From positions 1 through 64,000 of the forward strand of contig CAZPYA010000011.1 in NCBI GenBank assembly GCA_964590255.1: a stretch of 64,000 nt of DNA. The letters are read 5' to 3'. This document shows positions 7,000-14,910 of this stretch, one piece after another. Source of the stretch: JAKIYB01 sp964590255. Its GTDB lineage: Bacteria > Armatimonadota > Hebobacteria > CAIYQO01. Below the pieces are notes generated by a model, which made no database searches, was not told where the DNA came from, and saw nothing but the letters and a program-made list of their open reading frames with translations. The stretch's first letter is position 1. Each line of letters opens with the position of its first letter. The translations under genes and the position numbers were made by a program.

Positions 7000-8007
7000 A
7001 TGAAAAGGAGAATGACCGCGTTCCCCCCCTTGATTCGGGAACAGCTTATGACGCAGGAATACATCAAAGATTCTTCACCGTCCATTTCGACGACAACGAC
7101 GATGACCGGCAGTCTACTGCCGCGAGTAAAGGCGCTGCTGATGGGATGGCCGGATGTACGGCTGGCCTATTATCAGCCCGGACCGGCGGAGGACCGCATG
7201 GCGCTGCTGGAGCCGGACACCGCGCGCGTGGTGCTCTGCTTCGCGCGTAGCGTCTCCGGCGAGCATATCACCAGGCGGCTGGCGAAGATTCGCCGCCACT
7301 TCAAGCCATTGACTGGCGACGAGGTAGCCTTCGTCGACATCGAGGACCTGGATTACCGCGAAGCCTGCGAGGTGGCGTTCAACGCCCAGGTGGCGTACGG
7401 CGCGTTGGAAAGCGTGGAGCGAGACCGGCTGTATCGCTACAACGTGTTCCTGGAATGGAACGCCAGCAAGCGGATTCACGGCACGAAGCAGGATACGCCG
7501 CCGTCGCTGGCGCCGTCATTCGAACGCGCGCCCGCGGTAGTGCCGGTTGGCAAATTCCTGACGCCGTTGTACCGGCAGGTGAAGCTGCTGGACGGCTACC
7601 TGCGCGAGCTGCGGCGCATCGCCGGCATGGAACCAAGCGAGTTCACCGCCGACGACATGAACAAGGGGATGGCGGAATCCTACCTGCTGAAGGGCATCCA
7701 GAGCGCTATCCTGGTGACGTTGAGCGTGGTACACCGGAATATGCGGCTGGCGGCGCGCGATTATCGCGACCTGTTCCTACTGTTGCCGCTATATGGACTG
7801 ATGCCGCGCGACAAGGCGGCCCGGCTGGCCAAATGCGCGGAAATCCGCGACCGGCTGATGTTTCAATACAAGGACGTCACGTCGGTGGAAGTCTACCAGC
7901 ATGTCGGCGACGTGCTCGACACGCTGACGGATTTCAAAACGTTTATGTTGGAATGGTTGTTTGATCGATATTATGACCCAACCGGTGAATTGGTCCAAAC
8001 TGAATAA
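7000..8007 (+). CDS. Degenerate MntA-HepT-like (nucleotidyltransferase-HEPN) fusion
   Basis: I read this 335-residue protein as a fusion of two toxin-antitoxin-derived folds. Residues about 45-170 align in layout with MntA-type minimal nucleotidyltransferases, but the GS and DxD catalytic positions are replaced (YYQPG…, …PDTARVVLCF). Residues about 215-325 look like HepT/DUF86: a long helix MAESYLLKGIQSAILVTLS and then R283-DRLM-F288-Q-Y290 at the RX4HXY active site, with His changed to Phe. Both activities are therefore probably lost. The start is uncertain: ATG at 7000, 7012 or 7048, the last having GGGAA at a normal distance. It is co-oriented with carA and carB. Confidence 0.55.
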   Translation: MKRRMTAFPPLIREQLMTQEYIKDSSPSISTTTTMTGSLLPRVKALLMGWPDVRLAYYQPGPAEDRMALLEPDTARVVLCFARSVSGEHITRRLAKIRRHFKPLTGDEVAFVDIEDLDYREACEVAFNAQVAYGALESVERDRLYRYNVFLEWNASKRIHGTKQDTPPSLAPSFERAPAVVPVGKFLTPLYRQVKLLDGYLRELRRIAGMEPSEFTADDMNKGMAESYLLKGIQSAILVTLSVVHRNMRLAARDYRDLFLLLPLYGLMPRDKAARLAKCAEIRDRLMFQYKDVTSVEVYQHVGDVLDTLTDFKTFMLEWLFDRYYDPTGELVQTE

Positions 8008-8512
8008 ACGAGGACAGCATCTCCGCGTGACCGCGACCGCGCTGGTCGAACGCGACGACCACCTGCTGCTCTGCCAGTTGGCGCGCGGCGAATACGCCGG
8101 CTTCTGGCTGCTGCCGTCAGCGTCGGTGGATGAAGGCACCGTGCAACAAACCGCGGCGGCCATGCTGCCGGAGCGCACGGGCTACCTCGCGGAAACGCTG
8201 GGCCTGGTGAGCGTCGTTGAGGAACCGAAGGTGCAAGCGCTGAGCTTGCGCATCGTCTTTGCCGCCACGGTGAAGGAGCCGCAAGCCGAACATGGTGATA
8301 CGGATATCATGCAGGCGCGCTGGTTTGCGAAAGCTGCGGCGGGTGAAGTGCTGGAAGAACGGGATGTGGTGCCGAATCTCGGCGTAATGGCGCTGATCCG
8401 GGCGTGGGCGGACGGCGTCCCCCTGCAACTGCTGGAACTATTAGATGAGAACGCGCTCTGCCCATGTGGATCGGGATACCGGTACCGCGGGTGCTGCGGA
8501 TGGGATAGCTGA
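7973..8512 (+). CDS. NUDIX-fold protein with C-terminal SEC-C zinc motif
   Basis: This 179-residue protein has a NUDIX-like domain (VTATALVERDDHLLLCQL…FWLLPSASV) followed by a complete SEC-C motif CPCGSGYRYRGCCG. The NUDIX box is eroded: where REUxEExGU is expected the sequence reads AMLPERTGY, so hydrolase activity is doubtful. SEC-C motifs bind zinc and often mediate protein or nucleic-acid contacts. The ATG at 7973 overlaps the upstream gene by 35 bases, which implies translational coupling. The gene lies between the upstream fusion and carB. Confidence 0.65.
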   Translation: MTQPVNWSKLNKRGQHLRVTATALVERDDHLLLCQLARGEYAGFWLLPSASVDEGTVQQTAAAMLPERTGYLAETLGLVSVVEEPKVQALSLRIVFAATVKEPQAEHGDTDIMQARWFAKAAAGEVLEERDVVPNLGVMALIRAWADGVPLQLLELLDENALCPCGSGYRYRGCCGWDS

Positions 8513-8534
8513 TAGCTATAGTCGAGGATAGATA

Positions 8535-10223
8535 ATGCCAAAGCGAACCGATCTGAAAAAAGTCATGGTCATCGGCTCCGGCCCGATCGTCATCGGGCAG
8601 GCGGCGGAATTCGACTACGCCGGCACCCAGGCCTGCCGCTCGCTGCGCGAGGAGGGGCTGTCGGTGGTGCTGGTGAACAGCAACCCGGCGACCATTATGA
8701 CCGACATGAATATGGCGGATAAGGTTTACGTTGAGCCGCTGACGGTGGAGTTCCTCACGCGCATCATCGCTAAGGAGCGGCCGGACGGCCTGCTGCCCAC
8801 GCTAGGCGGCCAGACCGGACTGAACCTGGCCACCAAACTGGCGAAGAAGGGCGTGCTGGAGGAGTATCACGTCGAGCTGCTGGGCACCCCGCTGAAATCC
8901 ATCGAGAAGGCAGAGGACCGCGAGCACTTCAAGGCGCTGATGCAAGAGATCGGGGAGCCGGTGCCGGAGTCAGCCATCGTCGAGCGCATGGATGACGTGG
9001 AAGAATTTCTTGACGAGCTGGAGCGCTCCGCGGTGAAAACGGGACAGCCCGTCTACCCCATCATCGTGCGGCCGGCCTACACGCTGGGCGGCACCGGCGG
9101 CGGCATCGCCTATAACTGGGACGAGTTGCACGACATTTGTATCCGCGGCTTCCGCATGTCGATGACCTCGCAATTGTTGCTGGAGCGCTGCCTGCTCGGG
9201 TGGAAAGAAGTCGAATACGAGGTGATGCGCGACGGCAACGACAACTGCATCACCATCTGCAACATGGAGAATTTCGATCCGATGGGCATCCACACGGGCG
9301 ACTCTATCGTCATCGCGCCCAGCCAGACGCTGTCAGACAAAGAGTACCAGATGCTGCGCACGGCGTCGCTGAAGATCATCCGCGCGCTGGGCATCGAAGG
9401 CGGCTGCAACGTGCAGCTTGCGCTGGACCCGAAAACCTTCCGCTACTACGTCATCGAAGTAAACCCACGCGTGAGCCGCTCATCGGCGCTGGCGTCGAAG
9501 GCCACCGGCTACCCCATCGCCCGCGTGGCGGCAAAGATCGCCGTGGGCCTGCATCTGGACGAGATACAGAATGCGGTAACGAAGCGCACACTGGCGTGCT
9601 TCGAGCCGGCGCTGGACTACTGCGTATTGAAGATCCCGCGCTGGCCGTTCGATAAATTCAACTTCGCCAACCGGCGCATCGGCACGCAGATGAAAGCCAC
9701 CGGCGAGGTGATGGCCATCGACCGCACCTTCGAAGGCGCGCTGATGAAAGCGGTGCGCTCGCTGGAGATCGGACAGCTCGGACTGGCGATGAAAGGCACC
9801 GGCGAGTGGACGGAGATGAAGCTGGAAGAAGTGCTGAAACATGCCACCGACGAGCGCCTCTTCGCCATCTGCGAAGCCTTCCGCCGCGGCATGGACATCG
9901 GCGAAGTGCAACAGCTCACCAACGTTGACCCCTGGTTTCTGAAGAAGGTGAAAGACCTGGTCGACATAGAGATGGAATTCCGGAAGCACCACGGCCTGCC
10001 CGACGAAGCGATGCTGCGTCGCGCGAAGGAATGGGGCTTCAACGACCACTACCTGGCCGAGCTGTGGCGCGTAAAGGAAATCGACATCCGCGAACTGCGC
10101 AAGCAGTGGAACATCCAACCGGTCTACAAAATGGTAGACACCTGCGCCGCGGAGTTCGAATCCGAGACGCCGTATTTCTACTCTACATACGATCGGGAGA
10201 ATGAGCTGGCGGGCGCGCTGTAA
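8535..10223 (+). CDS. carB: Carbamoyl-phosphate synthase large subunit, N-terminal half
   Basis: This 562-residue protein corresponds to the carboxyphosphate synthetic half plus the oligomerisation domain of CarB. It carries VMVIGSGPIVIGQAAEFDYAG at the start, ATP-grasp motifs (PAYTLGGTGGG, EVNPRVSRSSALASKATGYPIA) and ends exactly where the single-chain enzyme crosses to its second half (TPYFYSTY, then ENELAGAL). It pairs with the separate C-terminal half at 10722. Two-gene carB is known in Aquifex and some methanogens. GAGGAT precedes the ATG. Confidence 0.93.
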   Translation: MPKRTDLKKVMVIGSGPIVIGQAAEFDYAGTQACRSLREEGLSVVLVNSNPATIMTDMNMADKVYVEPLTVEFLTRIIAKERPDGLLPTLGGQTGLNLATKLAKKGVLEEYHVELLGTPLKSIEKAEDREHFKALMQEIGEPVPESAIVERMDDVEEFLDELERSAVKTGQPVYPIIVRPAYTLGGTGGGIAYNWDELHDICIRGFRMSMTSQLLLERCLLGWKEVEYEVMRDGNDNCITICNMENFDPMGIHTGDSIVIAPSQTLSDKEYQMLRTASLKIIRALGIEGGCNVQLALDPKTFRYYVIEVNPRVSRSSALASKATGYPIARVAAKIAVGLHLDEIQNAVTKRTLACFEPALDYCVLKIPRWPFDKFNFANRRIGTQMKATGEVMAIDRTFEGALMKAVRSLEIGQLGLAMKGTGEWTEMKLEEVLKHATDERLFAICEAFRRGMDIGEVQQLTNVDPWFLKKVKDLVDIEMEFRKHHGLPDEAMLRRAKEWGFNDHYLAELWRVKEIDIRELRKQWNIQPVYKMVDTCAAEFESETPYFYSTYDRENELAGAL

Positions 10224-10239
10224 CTGAAAGGAATACACC

Positions 10240-10536
10240 ATGTTTATCCATTCTGTATATTTCTGGCTGCGGGAAGACCTGACCGACGAGCAGCGGGCTG
10301 CCTTCCGCGAAGGCGTCGAGTCGCTGACGACGATGCCAACGGTGAAGAGCGGCTTTGTCGGCACGCCGGCAGCTACCGACCGACCGGTCATCGACCGCAG
10401 CTATTCGGTCGGGCTGGTGGTGAACCTGGGCGACCTGGCCGGGCATGACGCCTATCAGACGCACCCGATTCACCTTGCGTTCCTGGACCAGTTCAAAACG
10501 TTCTGGACAAAGGTGCAGATTTACGATTTCGAATAA
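10240..10536 (+). CDS. Dabb (stress-responsive alpha/beta barrel) domain protein
   Basis: This 98-residue protein starts FIHSVYFWLREDLTDEQ and has the spaced 'VGLVVNLGDLAGHDAYQTHPIHLAF' pattern typical of Dabb proteins, which fold as dimeric ferredoxin-like barrels. Some members act in polyketide cyclisation or plant stress; most bacterial ones have no known role. AAAGGA precedes the ATG, 16 bases after the first carB half, so it is co-transcribed. It physically separates the two carB genes. Confidence 0.8.
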   Translation: MFIHSVYFWLREDLTDEQRAAFREGVESLTTMPTVKSGFVGTPAATDRPVIDRSYSVGLVVNLGDLAGHDAYQTHPIHLAFLDQFKTFWTKVQIYDFE

Positions 10537-10551
10537 TATCTCTCCGTATCT

Positions 10552-10696
10552 CTAGTATACGACCACAGGGATTTTTCAGAGCAGGGGGCTGTGAGAGCCG
10601 ACTCCCTTCTCCCAGGATTGGGAGAAGGGATGGGGATGAGGGCGCGCGCGGGAGCGCGTAACAATACCCCGAATAATCCCTGTGGGCATCTACTAG
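10552..10696. mobile_element. MITE-like inverted-repeat element between the carB halves
   Basis: Ends 10552-10573 and 10675-10696 are 22-bp imperfect inverted repeats: the outer CTAGTA and the inner CCACAGGGATT match exactly, with five mismatched bases between. The interior holds a copy of the GC-rich repeat (10602-10658). There is no coding potential. The CTAGTA outer end is shared with the element at 50566-50659. Confidence 0.55.
10602..10658. repeat. GC-rich intergenic repeat copy
   Basis: CTCCCTTCTCCC…GGGAGAAGGG hairpin followed by ATGGGGATGAGGGCGCGCG and GGAGCGCG. The same order, including the GCGCGCGCGGGAGCGCG tail, appears inverted at 25636-25690. Confidence 0.65.
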
Positions 10697-10721
10697 TGGC
10701 TCGTATCGTTGAGGTTATGTA

Positions 10722-12296
10722 ATGGCTGATCAGAAAAAGCGCGTCATTGTCATCGGCTCCGGGCCCATCCGCATCGGACAGGGGATTGAGTTCGACTACT
10801 GCTCCGTGCACTCTGTGTGGGCGCTGCGCGAGGAGGGGTACGAGGCGATCATCATCAACAACAACCCTGAGACGGTCTCCACCGACTTCGACACCTCAGA
10901 TGCCCTGTTCTTCGAACCGCTCACCGTCGAGGACGTGCTGAATCTCATCGACCAGGTGCATCCGGAGGGCGTGGTAGTGCAGTTCGGCGGACAGACGGCT
11001 ATTAACCTGGCTGGACCACTGCACGCAGCCGGGGTAAAGATCCTCGGCACCGACTTCCGCGGCATCGAACTGGCGGAAGACCGCAAGCTCTTCGACGCGC
11101 TGCTTACCGAGTTGGAGATTGTTCGCCCCAACGGCCGTGCGGTCACCAATGTGCAGGAAGCGCTGGAAGCCAGCCGCGAGGTCGGCTTCCCGATGCTCAT
11201 CCGCCCCAGCTTCGTGCTCGGCGGCCGCGCAATGGAAATCGTCTACGATGAAGCACACCTGACGCGCTACATGACTTACGCGGTAGATGTTGCCCCCGAC
11301 CGGCCAATCCTCGTCGACCGCTACATCGTCGGAAAGGAAGTAGAGGTCGACTGCATCTCCGACGGCACCGACGTAATCATCCCCGGCATCATGGAGCATA
11401 TCGAGGCGGCGGGCGTGCATAGCGGCGACTCCATGTCCGTCTACCCACCCGTCACCCTGTCACAGCAGGTGAAGGACACCGTGGTGGACTACGCCATGCG
11501 CCTCTGCAAGGGCATCGGCGTGGTCGGGCTGATGAACATTCAATACGTGGTGGACGAAAACGACGTTGTCTACATCATCGAGGTAAACCCGCGCGCCTCG
11601 CGTACTGTGCCGTATATGAGCAAGGTCACCGGCGTGCCAATGGTGGCGTTGGCGACGAAGTGCGCGCTGGGCCTGACGCTCAAAGAGCAAGGCTTCCAAC
11701 ACGGCCTCTTCCCAGAGCGGCCGTATTTCGCGGTGAAGGCGCCGGTGTTCAGCTTCTCCAAGCTCACCGAGTTAGACGTCTCCCTCGGCCCGGAAATGAA
11801 ATCCACCGGCGAGATCATGGGCGTCGACCCGTCCTACCCGCACGCGCTGTACAAGGCGATGGTCGGTTCGCACATCGACGTGCCGCTTCGCGGTTCGCTC
11901 ATCGCCACCATCGCCGACCGCGACAAGCCGCGGGCGCTGCCGGTCATCCGGCGCTTCCGCGAACTGGGCTTCAAAATCTACGCCACCCGCGGCACGGCAC
12001 TGTTCCTCATCCAGAACGGCATCGACGCGCAGAGCGTGGCCAAAATCAGCCAGGGTAGCCCGAACATGCTCGACCTGATCCGCGACGAGAAGATCGACCT
12101 GCTGATAAATACGCTGTCGCCGGAAAAGACGGTGGAGCAGGAAGGCGCGCGCATCCGCCGCGCCACGGTGGAGCACAACATCCCCTGCCTCACCTCGCTG
12201 GACACCGCTGAAGCGCTGCTGCTGGCCCTTGAAGCCCGCCGTGCCGGCGAGGATTTCGATGTCTACTCACTGGACGAACTGCTGAAGATGGCATAA
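10722..12296 (+). CDS. carB: Carbamoyl-phosphate synthase large subunit, C-terminal half
   Basis: This 524-residue protein is the carbamate-kinase half plus the MGS-like allosteric domain. It starts RVIVIGSGPIRIGQGIEFDYCSVH, has ATP-grasp motifs (RPSFVLGGRAMEIVYD, EVNPRASRTVPYMSKVTGVP) and a C-terminal MGS domain from about residue 390 (ATRGTALFL…LLINTLSP). The N-terminal partner lies 498 bases upstream, separated by the Dabb gene and a repeat element. This gene needs its own initiation; AGGTTATGT precedes the ATG. Confidence 0.93.
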   Translation: MADQKKRVIVIGSGPIRIGQGIEFDYCSVHSVWALREEGYEAIIINNNPETVSTDFDTSDALFFEPLTVEDVLNLIDQVHPEGVVVQFGGQTAINLAGPLHAAGVKILGTDFRGIELAEDRKLFDALLTELEIVRPNGRAVTNVQEALEASREVGFPMLIRPSFVLGGRAMEIVYDEAHLTRYMTYAVDVAPDRPILVDRYIVGKEVEVDCISDGTDVIIPGIMEHIEAAGVHSGDSMSVYPPVTLSQQVKDTVVDYAMRLCKGIGVVGLMNIQYVVDENDVVYIIEVNPRASRTVPYMSKVTGVPMVALATKCALGLTLKEQGFQHGLFPERPYFAVKAPVFSFSKLTELDVSLGPEMKSTGEIMGVDPSYPHALYKAMVGSHIDVPLRGSLIATIADRDKPRALPVIRRFRELGFKIYATRGTALFLIQNGIDAQSVAKISQGSPNMLDLIRDEKIDLLINTLSPEKTVEQEGARIRRATVEHNIPCLTSLDTAEALLLALEARRAGEDFDVYSLDELLKMA

Positions 12297-12305
12297 CCTC
12301 GAATA

Positions 12306-12350
12306 CCCCCTCTCCCGGAGAGAGGGGCCAGGGGATGAGGGGGAGGATTG
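12306..12350. repeat. GC-rich intergenic repeat copy with hairpin
   Basis: CCCCTCTC (12307-12314) pairs with GAGAGGGG (12318-12325); the tail CCAGGGGATGAGGGGGAGG follows. The tail supplies the GGGAGG Shine-Dalgarno of the next gene. Confidence 0.6.
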
Positions 12351-12352
12351 GT

Positions 12353-13366
12353 ATGACGCCCAAAGAACGGCTCTTCGCGCGGCTGCGCGGCGAGGTGGTG
12401 GATCGTCCACCGAATCTGGCGATCCTCATGCAGTTCGCGGCCCGCTACATCGGCCGGCCATACGACCAATTCTGCCAGGACTACCGTGTGCTGGTTGAGG
12501 CTAACCTGCGTTGCAACGCGCGCTTTGGCATCGACCTGTTGAATACGATGTCGGACGCCTACCGCGAAACGGCCGACTATGGCGCAATCGTCACCTTCCC
12601 CTACGACAGCCTTCCGGTATGCACCGAGCATTTTCTCGCCAGCACGGACGACCTTGGAAAGCTGCGGCGCTTTGATCCGTGGGCATCGACGCGCATCCTC
12701 GACCGCATCAGTGCCATCGAGCTGTACCGAATGGAAGCGGGTGACCACTACCCCATCCTCGGCTGGGTGGAAGGGCCCATTGCCGAACTGTCAGACCTGC
12801 GCGGTCTGACGCAGACACTGATGGATTTCTACGAGGAGCCGGCGTTCATCGAGGACGTATTCACTCTCCTCGTCGAGCAGGCCATCGACTGCGCGAAGGC
12901 GCAGATCGCCGCCGGCGCCGACATCATCGGCATCGGTGACGCCGCCGCCTCGGTGGTGAGTCCCGACCTCTATCGCGAGCAGATTCTCCCCTTCGAACAG
13001 CGCCTCATCGCCGCCATCCACGACGCCGGCGCGCCGGTAAAGCTGCACATTTGCGGCGACATCACCCACCTGTTGGACGATGTCTGGCGCACCGGCGCGG
13101 ACATCATTGACCTCGATTGGATGGTGGATATCCGCGCGGCACTGGCCGCCTGGCCCACCGGCCCCGTTGCCAACGGCAACTTCGATCCGGTGGCGGTGAT
13201 GCTGCAAGGTACCCCAGACGACGTGCGCCGCGCCACCCGCCAAAATGTCGCCGACGGCGGCGACAGCCTCTGCGTTTCTCCCGGCTGCGAAGTGCCGCCG
13301 GATACTCCGGAGGAAAATCTGCTGGCACTGGCGGAAGCGCTTGCGATAAGTGACAGCAGCGCATAA
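12353..13366 (+). CDS. Uroporphyrinogen decarboxylase superfamily (MtaA-like methyltransferase) protein
   Basis: This 337-residue TIM-barrel protein starts TPKERLFARLRGEVVDRPP, as in corrinoid methyltransferases of the URO-D superfamily. A metal-site pattern is visible: LHICGDIT in the C-terminal half and SPGCEVPPDTPEENL further on, matching the His-x-Cys…Cys zinc ligands of MtaA/MtbA. It lacks the arginine-rich N-terminus expected of HemE. It therefore more likely demethylates or transfers methyl groups than decarboxylates uroporphyrinogen. The ATG at 12353 follows GGGAGG. It may be co-transcribed with carB. Confidence 0.75.
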   Translation: MTPKERLFARLRGEVVDRPPNLAILMQFAARYIGRPYDQFCQDYRVLVEANLRCNARFGIDLLNTMSDAYRETADYGAIVTFPYDSLPVCTEHFLASTDDLGKLRRFDPWASTRILDRISAIELYRMEAGDHYPILGWVEGPIAELSDLRGLTQTLMDFYEEPAFIEDVFTLLVEQAIDCAKAQIAAGADIIGIGDAAASVVSPDLYREQILPFEQRLIAAIHDAGAPVKLHICGDITHLLDDVWRTGADIIDLDWMVDIRAALAAWPTGPVANGNFDPVAVMLQGTPDDVRRATRQNVADGGDSLCVSPGCEVPPDTPEENLLALAEALAISDSSA

Positions 13367-13403
13367 CTTTTTGCGGACTAATCGCATACATACCCGGCGA
13401 ATA

Positions 13404-13412
13404 TGGTATGAT
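13404..13412 (+). promoter_or_regulatory. Extended -10 promoter candidate
   Basis: TGGTATGAT is an extended -10 element about 30 bases before the next start codon. No good -35 is seen. Confidence 0.4.
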
Positions 13413-13442
13413 ACGCATAGATAGTTGTGAGGCGATTCAGTT

Positions 13443-14042
13443 ATGGATATTACATCGGTACGCTCGCTATTGCAGGTGATGGACAGTTCGAAAGAGCAGG
13501 CACCTGATGCCGCCGCGATGAATCCGATGACGCTGGTGCTGCAGGCACAGGCGCGCCAGTTGACGCTCTCCGCCATCGGCAAGGGGATGAACCGCGCGAG
13601 CCAGGTGGCGTCGGCGTCCGGCGATGCCGAGGTGAAGGCCGGCTTCCAACAGGCGATCTCCGCGGTCACTACCGGCACCATGACCACCGCCGACTTCAGT
13701 GTGCTGCAGACGATCAACACGCTGGCCACGAAGGATCCCGATACGCTGCGGAGCGTGCTGTCAACGGTGAATAGCCTCACAGAGAAGGACCAGGGCAGCG
13801 CAGTGCGCGGCTATCTCACCACCGTCAGCGCCACCTATGCCGAATCCGACAGCACAGCCGTCACCGCCCTGAACGCCAAGGTCGCCCAGGCGCTCACCGA
13901 GCAGACCGACGACGCCTCGATTCAGCAGGCGCTGTCCGATCTGTTCCAGCAATACCTCACCAGCCCCACCACTATCTCCATCGCCGCTACGCGCGGCCAT
14001 TCGACGGAGATCCTGGCGTACCAGTTGACGGCAAAGCTGTAA
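13443..14042 (+). CDS. Hypothetical helical protein
   Basis: This 199-residue protein is rich in Ala, Thr, Ser and Gln and starts MDITSVRSLLQVMDSS. It has no signal peptide, membrane segment or cysteine, and looks largely alpha-helical. I do not recognise the family. The gene is probably transcribed alone from the -10 element just upstream and ends seven bases from the convergent metallophosphoesterase gene. Confidence 0.6.
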   Translation: MDITSVRSLLQVMDSSKEQAPDAAAMNPMTLVLQAQARQLTLSAIGKGMNRASQVASASGDAEVKAGFQQAISAVTTGTMTTADFSVLQTINTLATKDPDTLRSVLSTVNSLTEKDQGSAVRGYLTTVSATYAESDSTAVTALNAKVAQALTEQTDDASIQQALSDLFQQYLTSPTTISIAATRGHSTEILAYQLTAKL

Positions 14043-14049
14043 ACCGCCA

Positions 14050-14799
14050 TTACGGCAGCGCGATCAACTCGCCGGTAATCGCTGTAATCCCTTCGAACTC
14101 GTATGTCACCATCAGGTGGCCAATGTGCGTTGCCTGCGCCTCGGTGGCGGCCAGCCAGGCGTGGCCGTGCTGCTCGGGTGGGCAGACGGCGCGGTGGCTG
14201 TGGCCGCCGATGACCAGGTCGATGTCGGGCGACGCGCAGAGCAGGATATCCCTCTCGTAGCCGATGTGGGTGAGGGCGATGACCAGGTCGCTCTCCTGAC
14301 TGAGTTTTTTCGCGATGCCCGGGCCGGTTTTCAGCGGGTCGTCGAAGACGAAGTCCGTCACCTTCGCCCACCAGGAATCGGGCGCGGTGATCTGTGGTGC
14401 CAGGCCGAAAACGTTCACTACCGTTTCCTCGTCCTCTTCCCCGAATGCAAAATCAATGAACTCCTGCACGATGCGCGGGGGTCGGCGGTCTGGCTTGTTG
14501 CGCAGGTTGGCGGCCAGCACCGGGAAGCGCGCATCCTTCAACTTCTTCTCCAGCGCGCCGCGGGTGGGATGGCTCTCGCGGTTGCCCATCACCATGGCAT
14601 CGTACCCGGCGGTATCCATCAGTTCAAGGATCGGCTCGCGCTTATTTGCGCCCAGGTTGCCGGCGCCCACGGCGTCGCCGGCGTCCAGCAGCAACACGTC
14701 CGGCGCGAAATGGCGCTTCAGATCGCCGATGAAGGCGGACTTCTTCGGCGTCAGCTTGTTGTGCAGGTCATTCGTATGCAGGATGTGCAGGATGGGCAT
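14050..14799 (-). CDS. Metallophosphoesterase of the 5'-nucleotidase (UshA) family, catalytic domain only
   Basis: This 249-residue protein carries the full dimetal set: HTNDLHN at the N-terminus, DAGDAVGAG, MGNRESH, ALTHIGYERD and IGGHSHR. This is the N-terminal domain of bacterial 5'-nucleotidases, which are normally 500-600 residues, exported and fused to a substrate-binding C-domain. Here there is no signal peptide and no C-domain, so a cytoplasmic phosphoesterase is likely. A protein made only of the missing C-domain is encoded just upstream at 14911-15594 on the same strand. Confidence 0.85.
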   Translation of the reverse strand: MPILHILHTNDLHNKLTPKKSAFIGDLKRHFAPDVLLLDAGDAVGAGNLGANKREPILELMDTAGYDAMVMGNRESHPTRGALEKKLKDARFPVLAANLRNKPDRRPPRIVQEFIDFAFGEEDEETVVNVFGLAPQITAPDSWWAKVTDFVFDDPLKTGPGIAKKLSQESDLVIALTHIGYERDILLCASPDIDLVIGGHSHRAVCPPEQHGHAWLAATEAQATHIGHLMVTYEFEGITAITGELIALP

Positions 14800-14852
14800 A
14801 ACATCGGTTGATTCGGCACGATGGAGTGGTTTCCCTGCCGGGAGACATACAC

Positions 14853-14886
14853 AAAACGGCGGGCTACCCGTGTGGATAGCCCGCCG
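14853..14886 (-). terminator. Terminator after the 5'-nucleotidase C-domain gene
   Basis: A perfect 10-bp stem, CGGCGGGCTA (14857-14866) with TAGCCCGCCG (14877-14886), is followed on the minus strand by TTTT. It lies between the two 5'-nucleotidase-related genes and suggests the downstream gene also has its own promoter. Confidence 0.75.
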
Positions 14887-14910
14887 TATATGCGGTAGCC
14901 TTGGGGGCTG

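Noticed and set aside
12353..13366. HemE (uroporphyrinogen decarboxylase) for the classical haem pathway
   Set aside because: The His-x-Cys and later Cys zinc ligands and the N-terminus fit MtaA-type methyltransferases, and the window otherwise encodes the siroheme-based route.
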